Below are positions 1 to 5,482 of a DNA stretch of 10,228 bases, piece after piece. The notes beneath the pieces were generated by a model. That model made no database searches. It saw only the letters and a list, made by a program, of their open reading frames with translations, and was not told the origin of the DNA. Each line of letters begins with the position of its first letter. Positions within the stretch are counted from its first letter, which is position 1. The position numbers were made by a program, and so were the translations under genes. The stretch comes from an uncultured Eubacteriales bacterium (GTDB lineage: Bacteria > Bacillota > Clostridia > Oscillospirales > CAG-272), in NCBI GenBank assembly GCA_934489945.1, contig CAKSSY010000067.1, positions 1 to 10,228 on the forward strand, in the 5' to 3' direction.

Positions 1-1
1 G

Positions 2-172
2 TGTGCATTTGCCTATATTATTGCTCTTATGATCAATCAGTTCGGCGGTGCTTTCACAGGACATCTTAATGTTGTCGGTTTGATTTTCGCGATTGCGGCA
101 CTCGGCTTCATAATTTATATGTTGTTCTTTAAGAAGTACAAGGAAGCAACAAAACTGACCGAAAAATTCTGA
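2..172 (+). CDS. feoB: FeoB ferrous iron transporter, C-terminal fragment (5' end outside window)
   Basis: The frame is open from the window edge to TGA at 170-172 and gives 56 residues beginning CAFAYIIALMINQFGG. FeoB is the GTPase-coupled inner-membrane permease that imports Fe(II). This piece matches the end of its transmembrane domain: two hydrophobic stretches (about residues 1-17 and 23-44) followed by a short basic cytoplasmic tail (KKYKEATKLTEKF). The G domain and gate motifs are not in the window. Identity rests on this short, typical C-terminus and on the next gene, a FeoB-associated Cys-rich protein that starts 19 bases after the stop. An operon with the genes to 834 is inferred. 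FeoA is not visible and may lie upstream. Confidence 0.85.
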   Translation, partial: CAFAYIIALMINQFGGAFTGHLNVVGLIFAIAALGFIIYMLFFKKYKEATKLTEKF

Positions 173-191
173 AAAGAGAGGGGCTGAAACA

Positions 192-362
192 ATGCTTACG
201 TGGTTTTTGGCAAATTGGGGAACCATATTGGTTTCAATGATTCTTGTTGTTGTCGTTGCGCTGATAATTGTCAAAATGAGAAAAGATAAGAAGCGGGGCA
301 AATCAATCTGCGGCGGAAACTGTTCGCATTGTTCGATGTGTAGCTCCTGCCACAAGAAGTGA
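192..362 (+). CDS. FeoB-associated Cys-rich small membrane protein
   Basis: This 56-residue protein is too short for most gene callers. It starts at ATG 192 behind a purine-rich AGAGGGG site and ends at TGA 360-362. Residues 11-28 form one hydrophobic helix. They are followed by a basic patch (KMRKDKKRGK) and a Cys cluster at residues 40, 44, 47, 50 and 53 (CX3CX2CX2CX2C, with a His at 46), then a HKK tail. This matches the known FeoB-associated Cys-rich family, which follows feoB in many Firmicutes and whose role is not settled. The positive-inside rule puts the Cys tail in the cytoplasm, where it could bind Fe(II) leaving FeoB or tune the transporter. The thiol-metal role is an inference from the cluster. 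Family assignment is firm because both position and architecture fit. Confidence 0.88.
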   Translation: MLTWFLANWGTILVSMILVVVVALIIVKMRKDKKRGKSICGGNCSHCSMCSSCHKK

Positions 363-368
363 TTTTGG

Positions 369-407
369 GGAAGGAGATGCAAAGCGCATCTCCTTCCTCT
401 TTTGTTT
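369..407 (+). terminator. Intrinsic terminator or attenuator between the Cys-rich and HMA genes
   Basis: A 12-bp perfect stem, GGAAGGAGATGC (369-380) with GCATCTCCTTCC (386-397), has a 5-base loop and is followed by the T-rich stretch TCTTTTGTTT. This is the classical form of a rho-independent terminator. It begins 6 bases after the Cys-rich stop codon and ends just before the HMA gene's Shine-Dalgarno. No promoter is visible between it and the HMA start, so it is more likely partial termination (setting lower downstream expression) than an absolute stop. Confidence 0.75.
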
Positions 408-408
408 A

Positions 409-415
409 AAGGAGG
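409..415 (+). promoter_or_regulatory. Shine-Dalgarno of the HMA gene, complementary to the upstream terminator arm
   Basis: AAGGAGG lies 9 bases before ATG 425 and is near consensus. Its AAGGAG core (409-414) is perfectly complementary to CTCCTT (390-395) in the right arm of the preceding hairpin. It could therefore be masked when that arm is not paired in the terminator stem. Confidence 0.7.
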
Positions 416-424
416 AACACTTCA

Positions 425-682
425 ATGATTAAAACAACGGTAAAAATCGATGGTATGTCGTGTTCAATGTGTGAAAGTCATGTAAATGACTGTATCAGAA
501 ACCAGTTCAAGGTAAAAAGCGTGAAATCTTCTCACCGGGAAGGGGAAACGGTCCTGATTTCAAAAGACGAAATCAGTGAAGTTAAACTGAGGGAGGCGAT
601 TGAAGCAACGGGATATAAGGTGCTTTCCATTCAAGCAGAGGAATATAAAAAGAAGGGGTTGTTCGGTCTTTTCGGATGTTGA
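425..682 (+). CDS. Heavy-metal-associated (HMA) domain protein, copper-chaperone-like
   Basis: This 85-residue soluble protein is a single HMA (ferredoxin-like beta-alpha-beta-beta-alpha-beta) domain. The metal-binding motif GMSCSMCESHV has Cys13 and Cys16 in CXXC spacing near the N-terminus. The later YKV at the end of the domain is also typical. Such domains bind Cu(I) or other soft metals and pass them to P-type ATPases. After the roughly 70-residue domain comes a basic, hydrophobic tail, KKKGLFGLFGC, ending in a Cys. That tail could contact the membrane or add a third thiol, but this is inference. There is a strong Shine-Dalgarno 9 bases upstream. The position after feoB and the Cys-rich protein suggests a part in handling metal at the Feo system, though copper is the usual ligand of the family. 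The metal cannot be told from sequence. Confidence 0.9.
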   Translation: MIKTTVKIDGMSCSMCESHVNDCIRNQFKVKSVKSSHREGETVLISKDEISEVKLREAIEATGYKVLSIQAEEYKKKGLFGLFGC

Positions 683-687
683 ATGTT

Positions 688-834
688 ATGGAAATCATTG
701 TTTCGGGTTTGGTAGTTGGCAGTGTTGTGAGTCTGAATGTGGCGGTTAAACAATTATGCAGATCGTATCTGCAAAAACAGTCAAAGAACACAAATCACAG
801 ACAGAAACTGGAGCGAGACCGTAACAGGAAGTAA
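688..834 (+). CDS. Possible small membrane protein at the end of the feo operon
   Basis: An open frame of 48 residues starts at ATG 688, 5 bases after the HMA stop, and ends at TAA 832-834. Residues 3-19 (IIVSGLVVGSVVSLNVA) form one hydrophobic segment with small residues. The rest is very basic (KQ, RS, KQSK, RQK, ERDRNRK), so the predicted topology is N-out/C-in with a charged cytoplasmic tail. There is no clear Shine-Dalgarno, so translation would rely on coupling to the HMA gene. The one-helix-plus-basic-tail design is what small membrane proteins look like, but a frame this short could arise by chance. I do not recognise a family and assign no function. Confidence 0.45.
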   Translation: MEIIVSGLVVGSVVSLNVAVKQLCRSYLQKQSKNTNHRQKLERDRNRK

Positions 835-855
835 ACACTAAATAGATTAACGCAG

Positions 856-890
856 GGGGCTGTTAAAAACTTGATGTTTTTAACAGCCCC
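856..890. terminator. Long perfect dyad between convergent operons, probable transcription barrier
   Basis: GGGGCTGTTAAAAAC (856-870) and GTTTTTAACAGCCCC (876-890) form a 15-bp perfect stem around a 5-base loop. It sits between the 3' end of the plus-strand feo operon and the 3' end of the minus-strand operon, where a shared bidirectional terminator is expected. Neither strand has a normal U-tract after the stem: the plus strand continues TCAAAAAA and the minus strand CTGCGTTAATC. The U-rich run lies inside the stem instead. Termination on either strand is therefore inferred from position and stem stability. The rest of 835-959 holds nothing else I can name. Confidence 0.55.
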
Positions 891-959
891 TCAAAAAATG
901 CCGATCCGGATTCCGACACTTTTGATGTGATCGTAGTTGTTTTTGATTTATCGTACTTC

Positions 960-1097
960 TTACGGGAGCAGGAAAATCAAAGTGTAGTATGCAACACCGC
1001 CCATCATCAGAAGTGCGAGAATTCCACAGATCAATCTGGTAATGAACAGACGTTTCTTTTCAGATTTACTCAATTTGTTCTTGGATTCTGTTGCCAT
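960..1097 (-). CDS. Small single-pass membrane protein downstream of parC
   Basis: This 45-residue frame begins at ATG (minus strand, 1097) with a good Shine-Dalgarno, GAAAGGA, 6 bases upstream, and ends in TAA at 960-962. The first 17 residues are polar and basic (MATESKNKLSKSEKKRL). Residues 18-44 form a hydrophobic helix (ICGILALLMMGGVAYYTLIF), ending LLP. The expected topology is N-in with almost nothing outside. It starts 19 bases after the parC stop, so it is most likely the last gene of the operon. The ribosome binding site and the clean basic-then-hydrophobic layout make it a credible gene. I do not recognise the family and give no function; a link to topoisomerase is only positional. 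Confidence 0.72.
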   Translation of the reverse strand: MATESKNKLSKSEKKRLFITRLICGILALLMMGGVAYYTLIFLLP

Positions 1098-1116
1098 AAC
1101 GTATCCTTTCACGTAT

Positions 1117-3324
1117 TTATGAATTTTTTGCTGAAAGTATGGAGCCGATTGCCGGAATTTTCATTTTTCGGCACCCTTTGTATTCATCGGACTTTTCGGA
1201 AAAATCGGTTGAAGCACTTACGATCCGACAGTCTTTTTTCAAAGTCATTAGTGTAACGCCGGAAGAGGTACGGGTTGTTTTTATCGGAATCAAGGAGGAT
1301 TTGAGGATGATGGCTCTGTTGTCGGAGCTTGTCAGCAGAATATCAAGCGGTTCCTTTTCGTAAATGGCGGCAACGATAGGCGAGGAATCGGAATATGCGC
1401 CAACGAGTTTTTTACGGACTGCCTTTGTTTCATAGACCGAAAGCGGAACGCGTACACCTTTTCCGTTCTCAAACAGAAAGATCATATTTTCATTTTCGGT
1501 TGGTTCGGAATAAATCCGCATAAAGATCGGCTTTTCGCCGGCATCCATGCCAAGTTTGGCAGGAATAAAATCTCCCATTGCCGATGCTTTGGTGTTTTCA
1601 AAATCCGAAACCTTAGTGCGGAATACTTTGCATTTGTCAGTGAAGAAAATAAGTTCGGAATTGTTAGTGGTATCATAGGCAAAGGCAATCTCGTCCCCGT
1701 CTTTCAGTTTGTGTTCATCGTTTCCGCGAAGCGAAAGTGCTGTGATTTTTTTGAAATAACCCTCACGGCTGAGATAAACTTTGACGTTGTAGTCATCGTC
1801 GGTTTCTTCCTCGACATATTCTTCCACTTCGTTATCATATATCAGATAGGATTTTCTCGGCTTTGCATATTTCTTTTTGATTTCGGTCAACTGCTTGGAA
1901 ATCAGAGCTTTGAGTTTTAAATCATCACCGAGGATTTCTTCGATTTGAGCAATTTCCTCCTGTAATCCGTTGATTTCATTGATGCGGTTGAGGATATATT
2001 CCTTGTTCAAATAGCGCAATCTGATTTCGGCGATAAATTCAGCCTGAACCTGATCTATGCCAAAGCCATTTATTAAGTTGGTGATAACATCGGCATCGTG
2101 CTCTGTATTCCGAATGATTTTAATGGCTTTGTCAATATCCAGAAGAATTTTGGCAAGACCGAGGAGCAGGTGGAGTTTTTCGTTTTTTTTGTTCAGGTCG
2201 AACTCTAATTCACGCCGCAGACAAGTCATACGGAAATGAATCCACTCATTCAGAATTTCAACAATTCCCATTTGACGTGGGACAGAATGAATCAGGATGT
2301 TGAAATTACATTTAAAACTGTCTTCCAGCGGAGTCAGTTTGAAGAGTTTTGCCATCAATTTGTCAGGATCGGTTCCTTTGCGAAGATCAATCGTTAATTT
2401 GAAACCGGAAAGATCAATTTCGTCGCGGAAGTCAGTGACCTCTTTCAGCTTTCCGTCCTTCACGAGGTCTGTGATTCGTTTCATAATCAATTCGATCGAA
2501 GTGGAATAAGGAATCTGAATAATGTCAATACAATTCGCAGCACGATCATAATTATATCTTGCACGAATTCTGACCGTCCCTTGACCGGTTTCATAGATCG
2601 TACGCATTTGATCTCGATTGTAAATAATTGTGCCGCCGCCGGGAAAGTCGGGAGCTTTGATGATATCCAGCAGTTTTTCCACACCGATTTTCGGATTTTT
2701 CAGGAGAGCAATCGTGCCGTCACAGATTTCTCCGAGATTAAAGGAACAGATTGAAGATGCCATACCGACAGCAATACCGCTGTTTGGCATAACCAAAATG
2801 TTCGGGAAGGCAGAGGGAAGTAAAACCGGTTCGTCCATGGTGTTGTCGTAGTTCGGAACAAAATCTACGGCGTTTTTATCAATACCACGGAAGAGTTCAG
2901 CACAAAAAGCATCCAATTTTACTTCGGTATATCGGGATGCCGCAAAGCGCATATCAGAGGAATATTGCTTTCCGAAACTTCCTTTGGAATCAATCAACGG
3001 GTGGAGCAGGGATTCATTTCCCCGTGTCAGACGCACAAGAGTTTCATAAATGGACATATCGCCGTGAGGATTGAGCTTCATAGTTTGTCCGACTACATTT
3101 GCACTTTTGGTTCGTCCGCCTGTCAAAAGCCCCATTTTGTACATGGTATAAAGGAGTTTGCGATGTGCCGGCTTCAGTCCGTCGATTTCCGGAATCGCTC
3201 TGGAGATGATGACGCTCATGACATATGGCATATAATTTTTTTCGATGGTATCGGTAATCAACTGGACTTCTGCGGGAGCATAGACGATTTCCGAAGATTC
3301 CGTGTGTTTGCTTTTTTTGGGCAT
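1117..3324 (-). CDS. parC: Type IIA topoisomerase A subunit, topoisomerase IV (ParC)-like
   Basis: This 735-residue protein is the DNA-breaking and rejoining subunit of a type IIA topoisomerase and works with an ATPase B subunit (ParE or GyrB) that is not in the window. The N-terminal breakage-reunion domain has SRAIPEIDGLKPAHRKLLYTM (residues 41-61), the NPHGDMSIYE segment (85-94) and RY131-132, where Tyr132 is the active-site tyrosine. An acidic linker (about 497-511) leads to a short C-terminal domain (512-735) with four or five beta-blade-like repeats and no clear QRRGGKG GyrA box. The short domain without the box favours topoisomerase IV (decatenation) over gyrase. At the quinolone-contact positions it has Met90 (E. 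coli GyrA Ser83) and Glu94 (Asp87). ATG 3324 has GGAGGT upstream. It begins 22 bases after sua5. Confidence 0.88.
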   Translation of the reverse strand: MPKKSKHTESSEIVYAPAEVQLITDTIEKNYMPYVMSVIISRAIPEIDGLKPAHRKLLYTMYKMGLLTGGRTKSANVVGQTMKLNPHGDMSIYETLVRLTRGNESLLHPLIDSKGSFGKQYSSDMRFAASRYTEVKLDAFCAELFRGIDKNAVDFVPNYDNTMDEPVLLPSAFPNILVMPNSGIAVGMASSICSFNLGEICDGTIALLKNPKIGVEKLLDIIKAPDFPGGGTIIYNRDQMRTIYETGQGTVRIRARYNYDRAANCIDIIQIPYSTSIELIMKRITDLVKDGKLKEVTDFRDEIDLSGFKLTIDLRKGTDPDKLMAKLFKLTPLEDSFKCNFNILIHSVPRQMGIVEILNEWIHFRMTCLRRELEFDLNKKNEKLHLLLGLAKILLDIDKAIKIIRNTEHDADVITNLINGFGIDQVQAEFIAEIRLRYLNKEYILNRINEINGLQEEIAQIEEILGDDLKLKALISKQLTEIKKKYAKPRKSYLIYDNEVEEYVEEETDDDYNVKVYLSREGYFKKITALSLRGNDEHKLKDGDEIAFAYDTTNNSELIFFTDKCKVFRTKVSDFENTKASAMGDFIPAKLGMDAGEKPIFMRIYSEPTENENMIFLFENGKGVRVPLSVYETKAVRKKLVGAYSDSSPIVAAIYEKEPLDILLTSSDNRAIILKSSLIPIKTTRTSSGVTLMTLKKDCRIVSASTDFSEKSDEYKGCRKMKIPAIGSILSAKNS

Positions 3325-3346
3325 GGGTTACCTCCGTATTATATAA

Positions 3347-4381
3347 TCAGACATTCATGATTGTATGAGCAGCGGCACGAATCATGCGGTTGTAGAGAGC
3401 CAGACCGATTCCGTCTTTTGGGGGCAGGTGACCGTATATGACATCGACGCCTAACTTGTCTGCGTCACGCAAAGCGGTAAACAATCGCCTTGCCTGCGTT
3501 TCCAAGCTGTCAGCTTTTCCGATTGCAATCGTTTTTCCGTTTTGAAATGTTGGAATTTCTTCGTCATAACATAAAATGGCGCAATTTTTACCTTTCTGTT
3601 CTTTTTTCAGAAAAGAAACGATATTTTCTTCTTTGCCATTCAGCAGAATAAAGGGAACGCTTGGTGCATAATGTTTGTATTTCATGCCGGGAGAAAGGGG
3701 ATGTTCATCGGCACCGATCTGTTCCAGTACGGCAGGCGCAATTGTAACACTGTCACAAACACAACGCAAAGCATCGGCGGTAACGGCACCGGGGCGAAGA
3801 AGCGTTGCCACCTTGCCGTCCAACTTGATAATGGTGGATTCCAACCCAATGTCGCAGTCGCCGCCGTCAATAATCATATCCACTTTTCCGTACAGATCGT
3901 CAATTACATGACGGGCACATGTTGGAGAGGGCTTGCCGGATAAGTTGGCAGAAGGCGCGGCGATAGGCACTCCCGCTTCGCGTATCAGGGAACGTGCAAT
4001 TGGATTTGAGGGACAGCGGACTGCGACAGAATCCAGTCCTCCCGTGGTACATAAGGGGATGATCGGCCGTTTCGGCAAAATTACAGTGAGAGGTCCCGGC
4101 ATAAATACTTTTGCCAAATTGTCGTAAATTTCGTTGGTAACGGCATACCGGGAAGTTTCGGAAGGCGAATTTACATGTATAATCAACGGGTTGTCAGACG
4201 GTCTGCCTTTTGCGGCATAAATTTTGGCAGAGGATTCGGCGTTTGTTGCGTCGCCTCCAAGTCCGTAGACCGTCTCGGTTGGGAAAACGACAAGTCCGCC
4301 TTCCCGAATAATATGTCCCGCTTCTTTCAGATCCTCTTTCGAAAGAACTCCGTTTTGTGCAATTACAATTTTTGTAGTCAA
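3347..4381 (-). CDS. tsaC: Threonylcarbamoyl-AMP synthase, Sua5 type
   Basis: This enzyme makes threonylcarbamoyl-AMP from threonine, bicarbonate and ATP, the first step of the universal t6A37 modification of ANN-decoding tRNAs. The 344 residues show the full Sua5 layout. The YrdC-like domain (about 12-210) has FPTETVYGLGGDA (33-45), KGRP (58-61) and APSANLSGKPSPT (142-154). The linker is SPGMKYKHYAP (230-240) and the C-terminal Sua5 domain is 241-344. The start is TTG at 4381, with AGGTG 7 bases upstream. An ATG five bases upstream is out of frame and stops after two codons. The gene starts 15 bases after the prfA stop. Clustering of sua5 with prfA is common in Firmicutes (ywlC in Bacillus). 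The TsaD/B/E partners are not in the window. Confidence 0.95.
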   Translation of the reverse strand: MTTKIVIAQNGVLSKEDLKEAGHIIREGGLVVFPTETVYGLGGDATNAESSAKIYAAKGRPSDNPLIIHVNSPSETSRYAVTNEIYDNLAKVFMPGPLTVILPKRPIIPLCTTGGLDSVAVRCPSNPIARSLIREAGVPIAAPSANLSGKPSPTCARHVIDDLYGKVDMIIDGGDCDIGLESTIIKLDGKVATLLRPGAVTADALRCVCDSVTIAPAVLEQIGADEHPLSPGMKYKHYAPSVPFILLNGKEENIVSFLKKEQKGKNCAILCYDEEIPTFQNGKTIAIGKADSLETQARRLFTALRDADKLGVDVIYGHLPPKDGIGLALYNRMIRAAAHTIMNV

Positions 4382-4388
4382 ATCATAA

Positions 4389-4393
4389 CACCT
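4389..4393 (-). promoter_or_regulatory. Shine-Dalgarno that sets the TTG start of sua5
   Basis: AGGTG on the minus strand lies 7 bases before TTG 4381-4379. The nearby ATG (4386-4384) is only 2 bases from this site and opens a two-codon frame (ATG ATT TGA). The spacing therefore supports TTG as the real initiator. Confidence 0.6.
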
Positions 4394-4396
4394 GTT

Positions 4397-5461
4397 TCAA
4401 TTGTTTTTGAGTTTTTCAGCGGTATCTGCACGGATCAGAGCATCGATCATATCGCCTATATCGCCGTTTAAAAAACTGTCAAGAGAATATAGGGTCAATC
4501 CGATACGGTGATCGGTTACACGACCCTGTGGATAATTATAAGTTCGTATGCGTTCACTTCGGTCGCCGGTTCCGACCTGAATGCGACGTTCGGAGGCAAT
4601 TTTTTGTGTTTGTTCAGTCTGTTTAATATTGTAGAGTTTTGCACGTAGCATTTTCAAGGCTTTGTCTTTGTTCTTGAATTGGCTGCGCTCCTCCTGACAT
4701 TCCACGACAATTCCGGATGGTTTATGGGTCAAGCGGACGGCAGATTCGGTTTTGTTGATATGCTGACCGCCGCAACCGCTGGACTTGCAAGACTCAAAAA
4801 TAATGTCCTGCGGATTGATTTCCACTTCCACATCTTCCACTTCCGGAAGAACGGCGACCGTTGCCGTTGAAGTCTGAATCCGTCCCTGGGATTCGGTTTC
4901 GGGAACTCGTTGGACACGATGAACACCGCTTTCAAATTTGAAGCGGGAATATGCTCCGTCGCCTTCAACAAGGAAGGAAATTTCTTTAAATCCTCCAAGT
5001 TCGGTTTCATTCGCATTCAATAACGAAACCTTGAAATCAACGTTGTCGGCGTACATGGAGTACATCCGAAAGAGAACCGAAGCGAATAGCGCAGCTTCTT
5101 CGCCCCCGGCACCGGCACGAATTTCCACAATAATGTTTTTATCATCATTCGGATCGCGGGGAAGCAACAAAATTTTCAATTCTTCCAAAAGATCGGCGTT
5201 TTTTTTCTGAGCTTCTTTCCATTCCTCATTTGCCATATTACGTAATTCCGGTTCCAAGGTGCCGTCTAACATGGTTTTGAGATCTGATGCTTCGGCTTCA
5301 ATTTTTTTATATTCACGATATTTTTCGATGATCGGTGACAGATACTTATATTCCTTCATGAGGGAAGCATATTTTTCTTTGTCCGAAAGAATCCCCGGGT
5401 CGGCAAGTTGATTTTCCATGCCGACATATTTTTCTTCCGCTGCTTTTAATTTGTCCAGCAT
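4397..5461 (-). CDS. prfA: Peptide chain release factor 1
   Basis: RF1 recognises UAA and UAG stop codons in the ribosomal A site and triggers release of the finished protein. With the ATG start the protein has 354 residues, the usual length. An N-terminal helical domain (1-105) precedes the core. The stop-codon recognition tripeptide is PET (187-189) within HRVQRVPETESQGRIQTS; this P-x-T form marks RF1, whereas RF2 has SPF. The catalytic GGQ is at 231-233 in SSGCGGQHINKTESAVR, with Cys230 where Ala is usual. ERSQFKNKDKA follows. An in-frame GTG lies 9 bases upstream (5470), but it is part of the AAAAGGTG Shine-Dalgarno, so ATG 5461 is preferred. No prmC (the GGQ methyltransferase) lies beside it. 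It starts 21 bases after the aminopeptidase stop. Confidence 0.96.
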   Translation of the reverse strand: MLDKLKAAEEKYVGMENQLADPGILSDKEKYASLMKEYKYLSPIIEKYREYKKIEAEASDLKTMLDGTLEPELRNMANEEWKEAQKKNADLLEELKILLLPRDPNDDKNIIVEIRAGAGGEEAALFASVLFRMYSMYADNVDFKVSLLNANETELGGFKEISFLVEGDGAYSRFKFESGVHRVQRVPETESQGRIQTSTATVAVLPEVEDVEVEINPQDIIFESCKSSGCGGQHINKTESAVRLTHKPSGIVVECQEERSQFKNKDKALKMLRAKLYNIKQTEQTQKIASERRIQVGTGDRSERIRTYNYPQGRVTDHRIGLTLYSLDSFLNGDIGDMIDALIRADTAEKLKNN

Positions 5462-5467
5462 AGAAAT

Positions 5468-5475
5468 CACCTTTT
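5468..5475 (-). promoter_or_regulatory. Shine-Dalgarno that sets the ATG start of prfA
   Basis: AAAAGGTG ends 6 bases before ATG 5461-5459. The GTG inside this site is in frame with prfA and could be mistaken for a start, but it has no upstream ribosome site of its own. Confidence 0.75.
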
Positions 5476-5482
5476 ATAAAGA

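Noticed and set aside
187..189. PET tripeptide of RF1 (residue numbers) as an altered stop-codon reader
   Set aside because: The P-x-T form with Glu in the middle is normal for Firmicute RF1, as in Bacillus, so it gives no hint of recoding.
893..935. Second hairpin plus T6 run as the minus-strand terminator (CGATC ... GATCG)
   Set aside because: Only about 5 pairs over a long loop; too weak to call.
927..1256. 109-residue plus-strand frame across the parC end and the small membrane gene
   Set aside because: It is antisense to two supported minus-strand genes, has no ribosome site, and its translation has no recognisable domain.
4378..4386. Two-codon leader frame ATG ATT TGA before sua5
   Set aside because: It is only 2 bases from the Shine-Dalgarno, too close for efficient initiation. 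TTG 4381 is spaced properly.
5462..5470. GTG start for prfA giving 357 residues
   Set aside because: The GTG is part of the AAAAGGTG Shine-Dalgarno. ATG 5461 has ideal spacing and gives the usual RF1 N-terminus.
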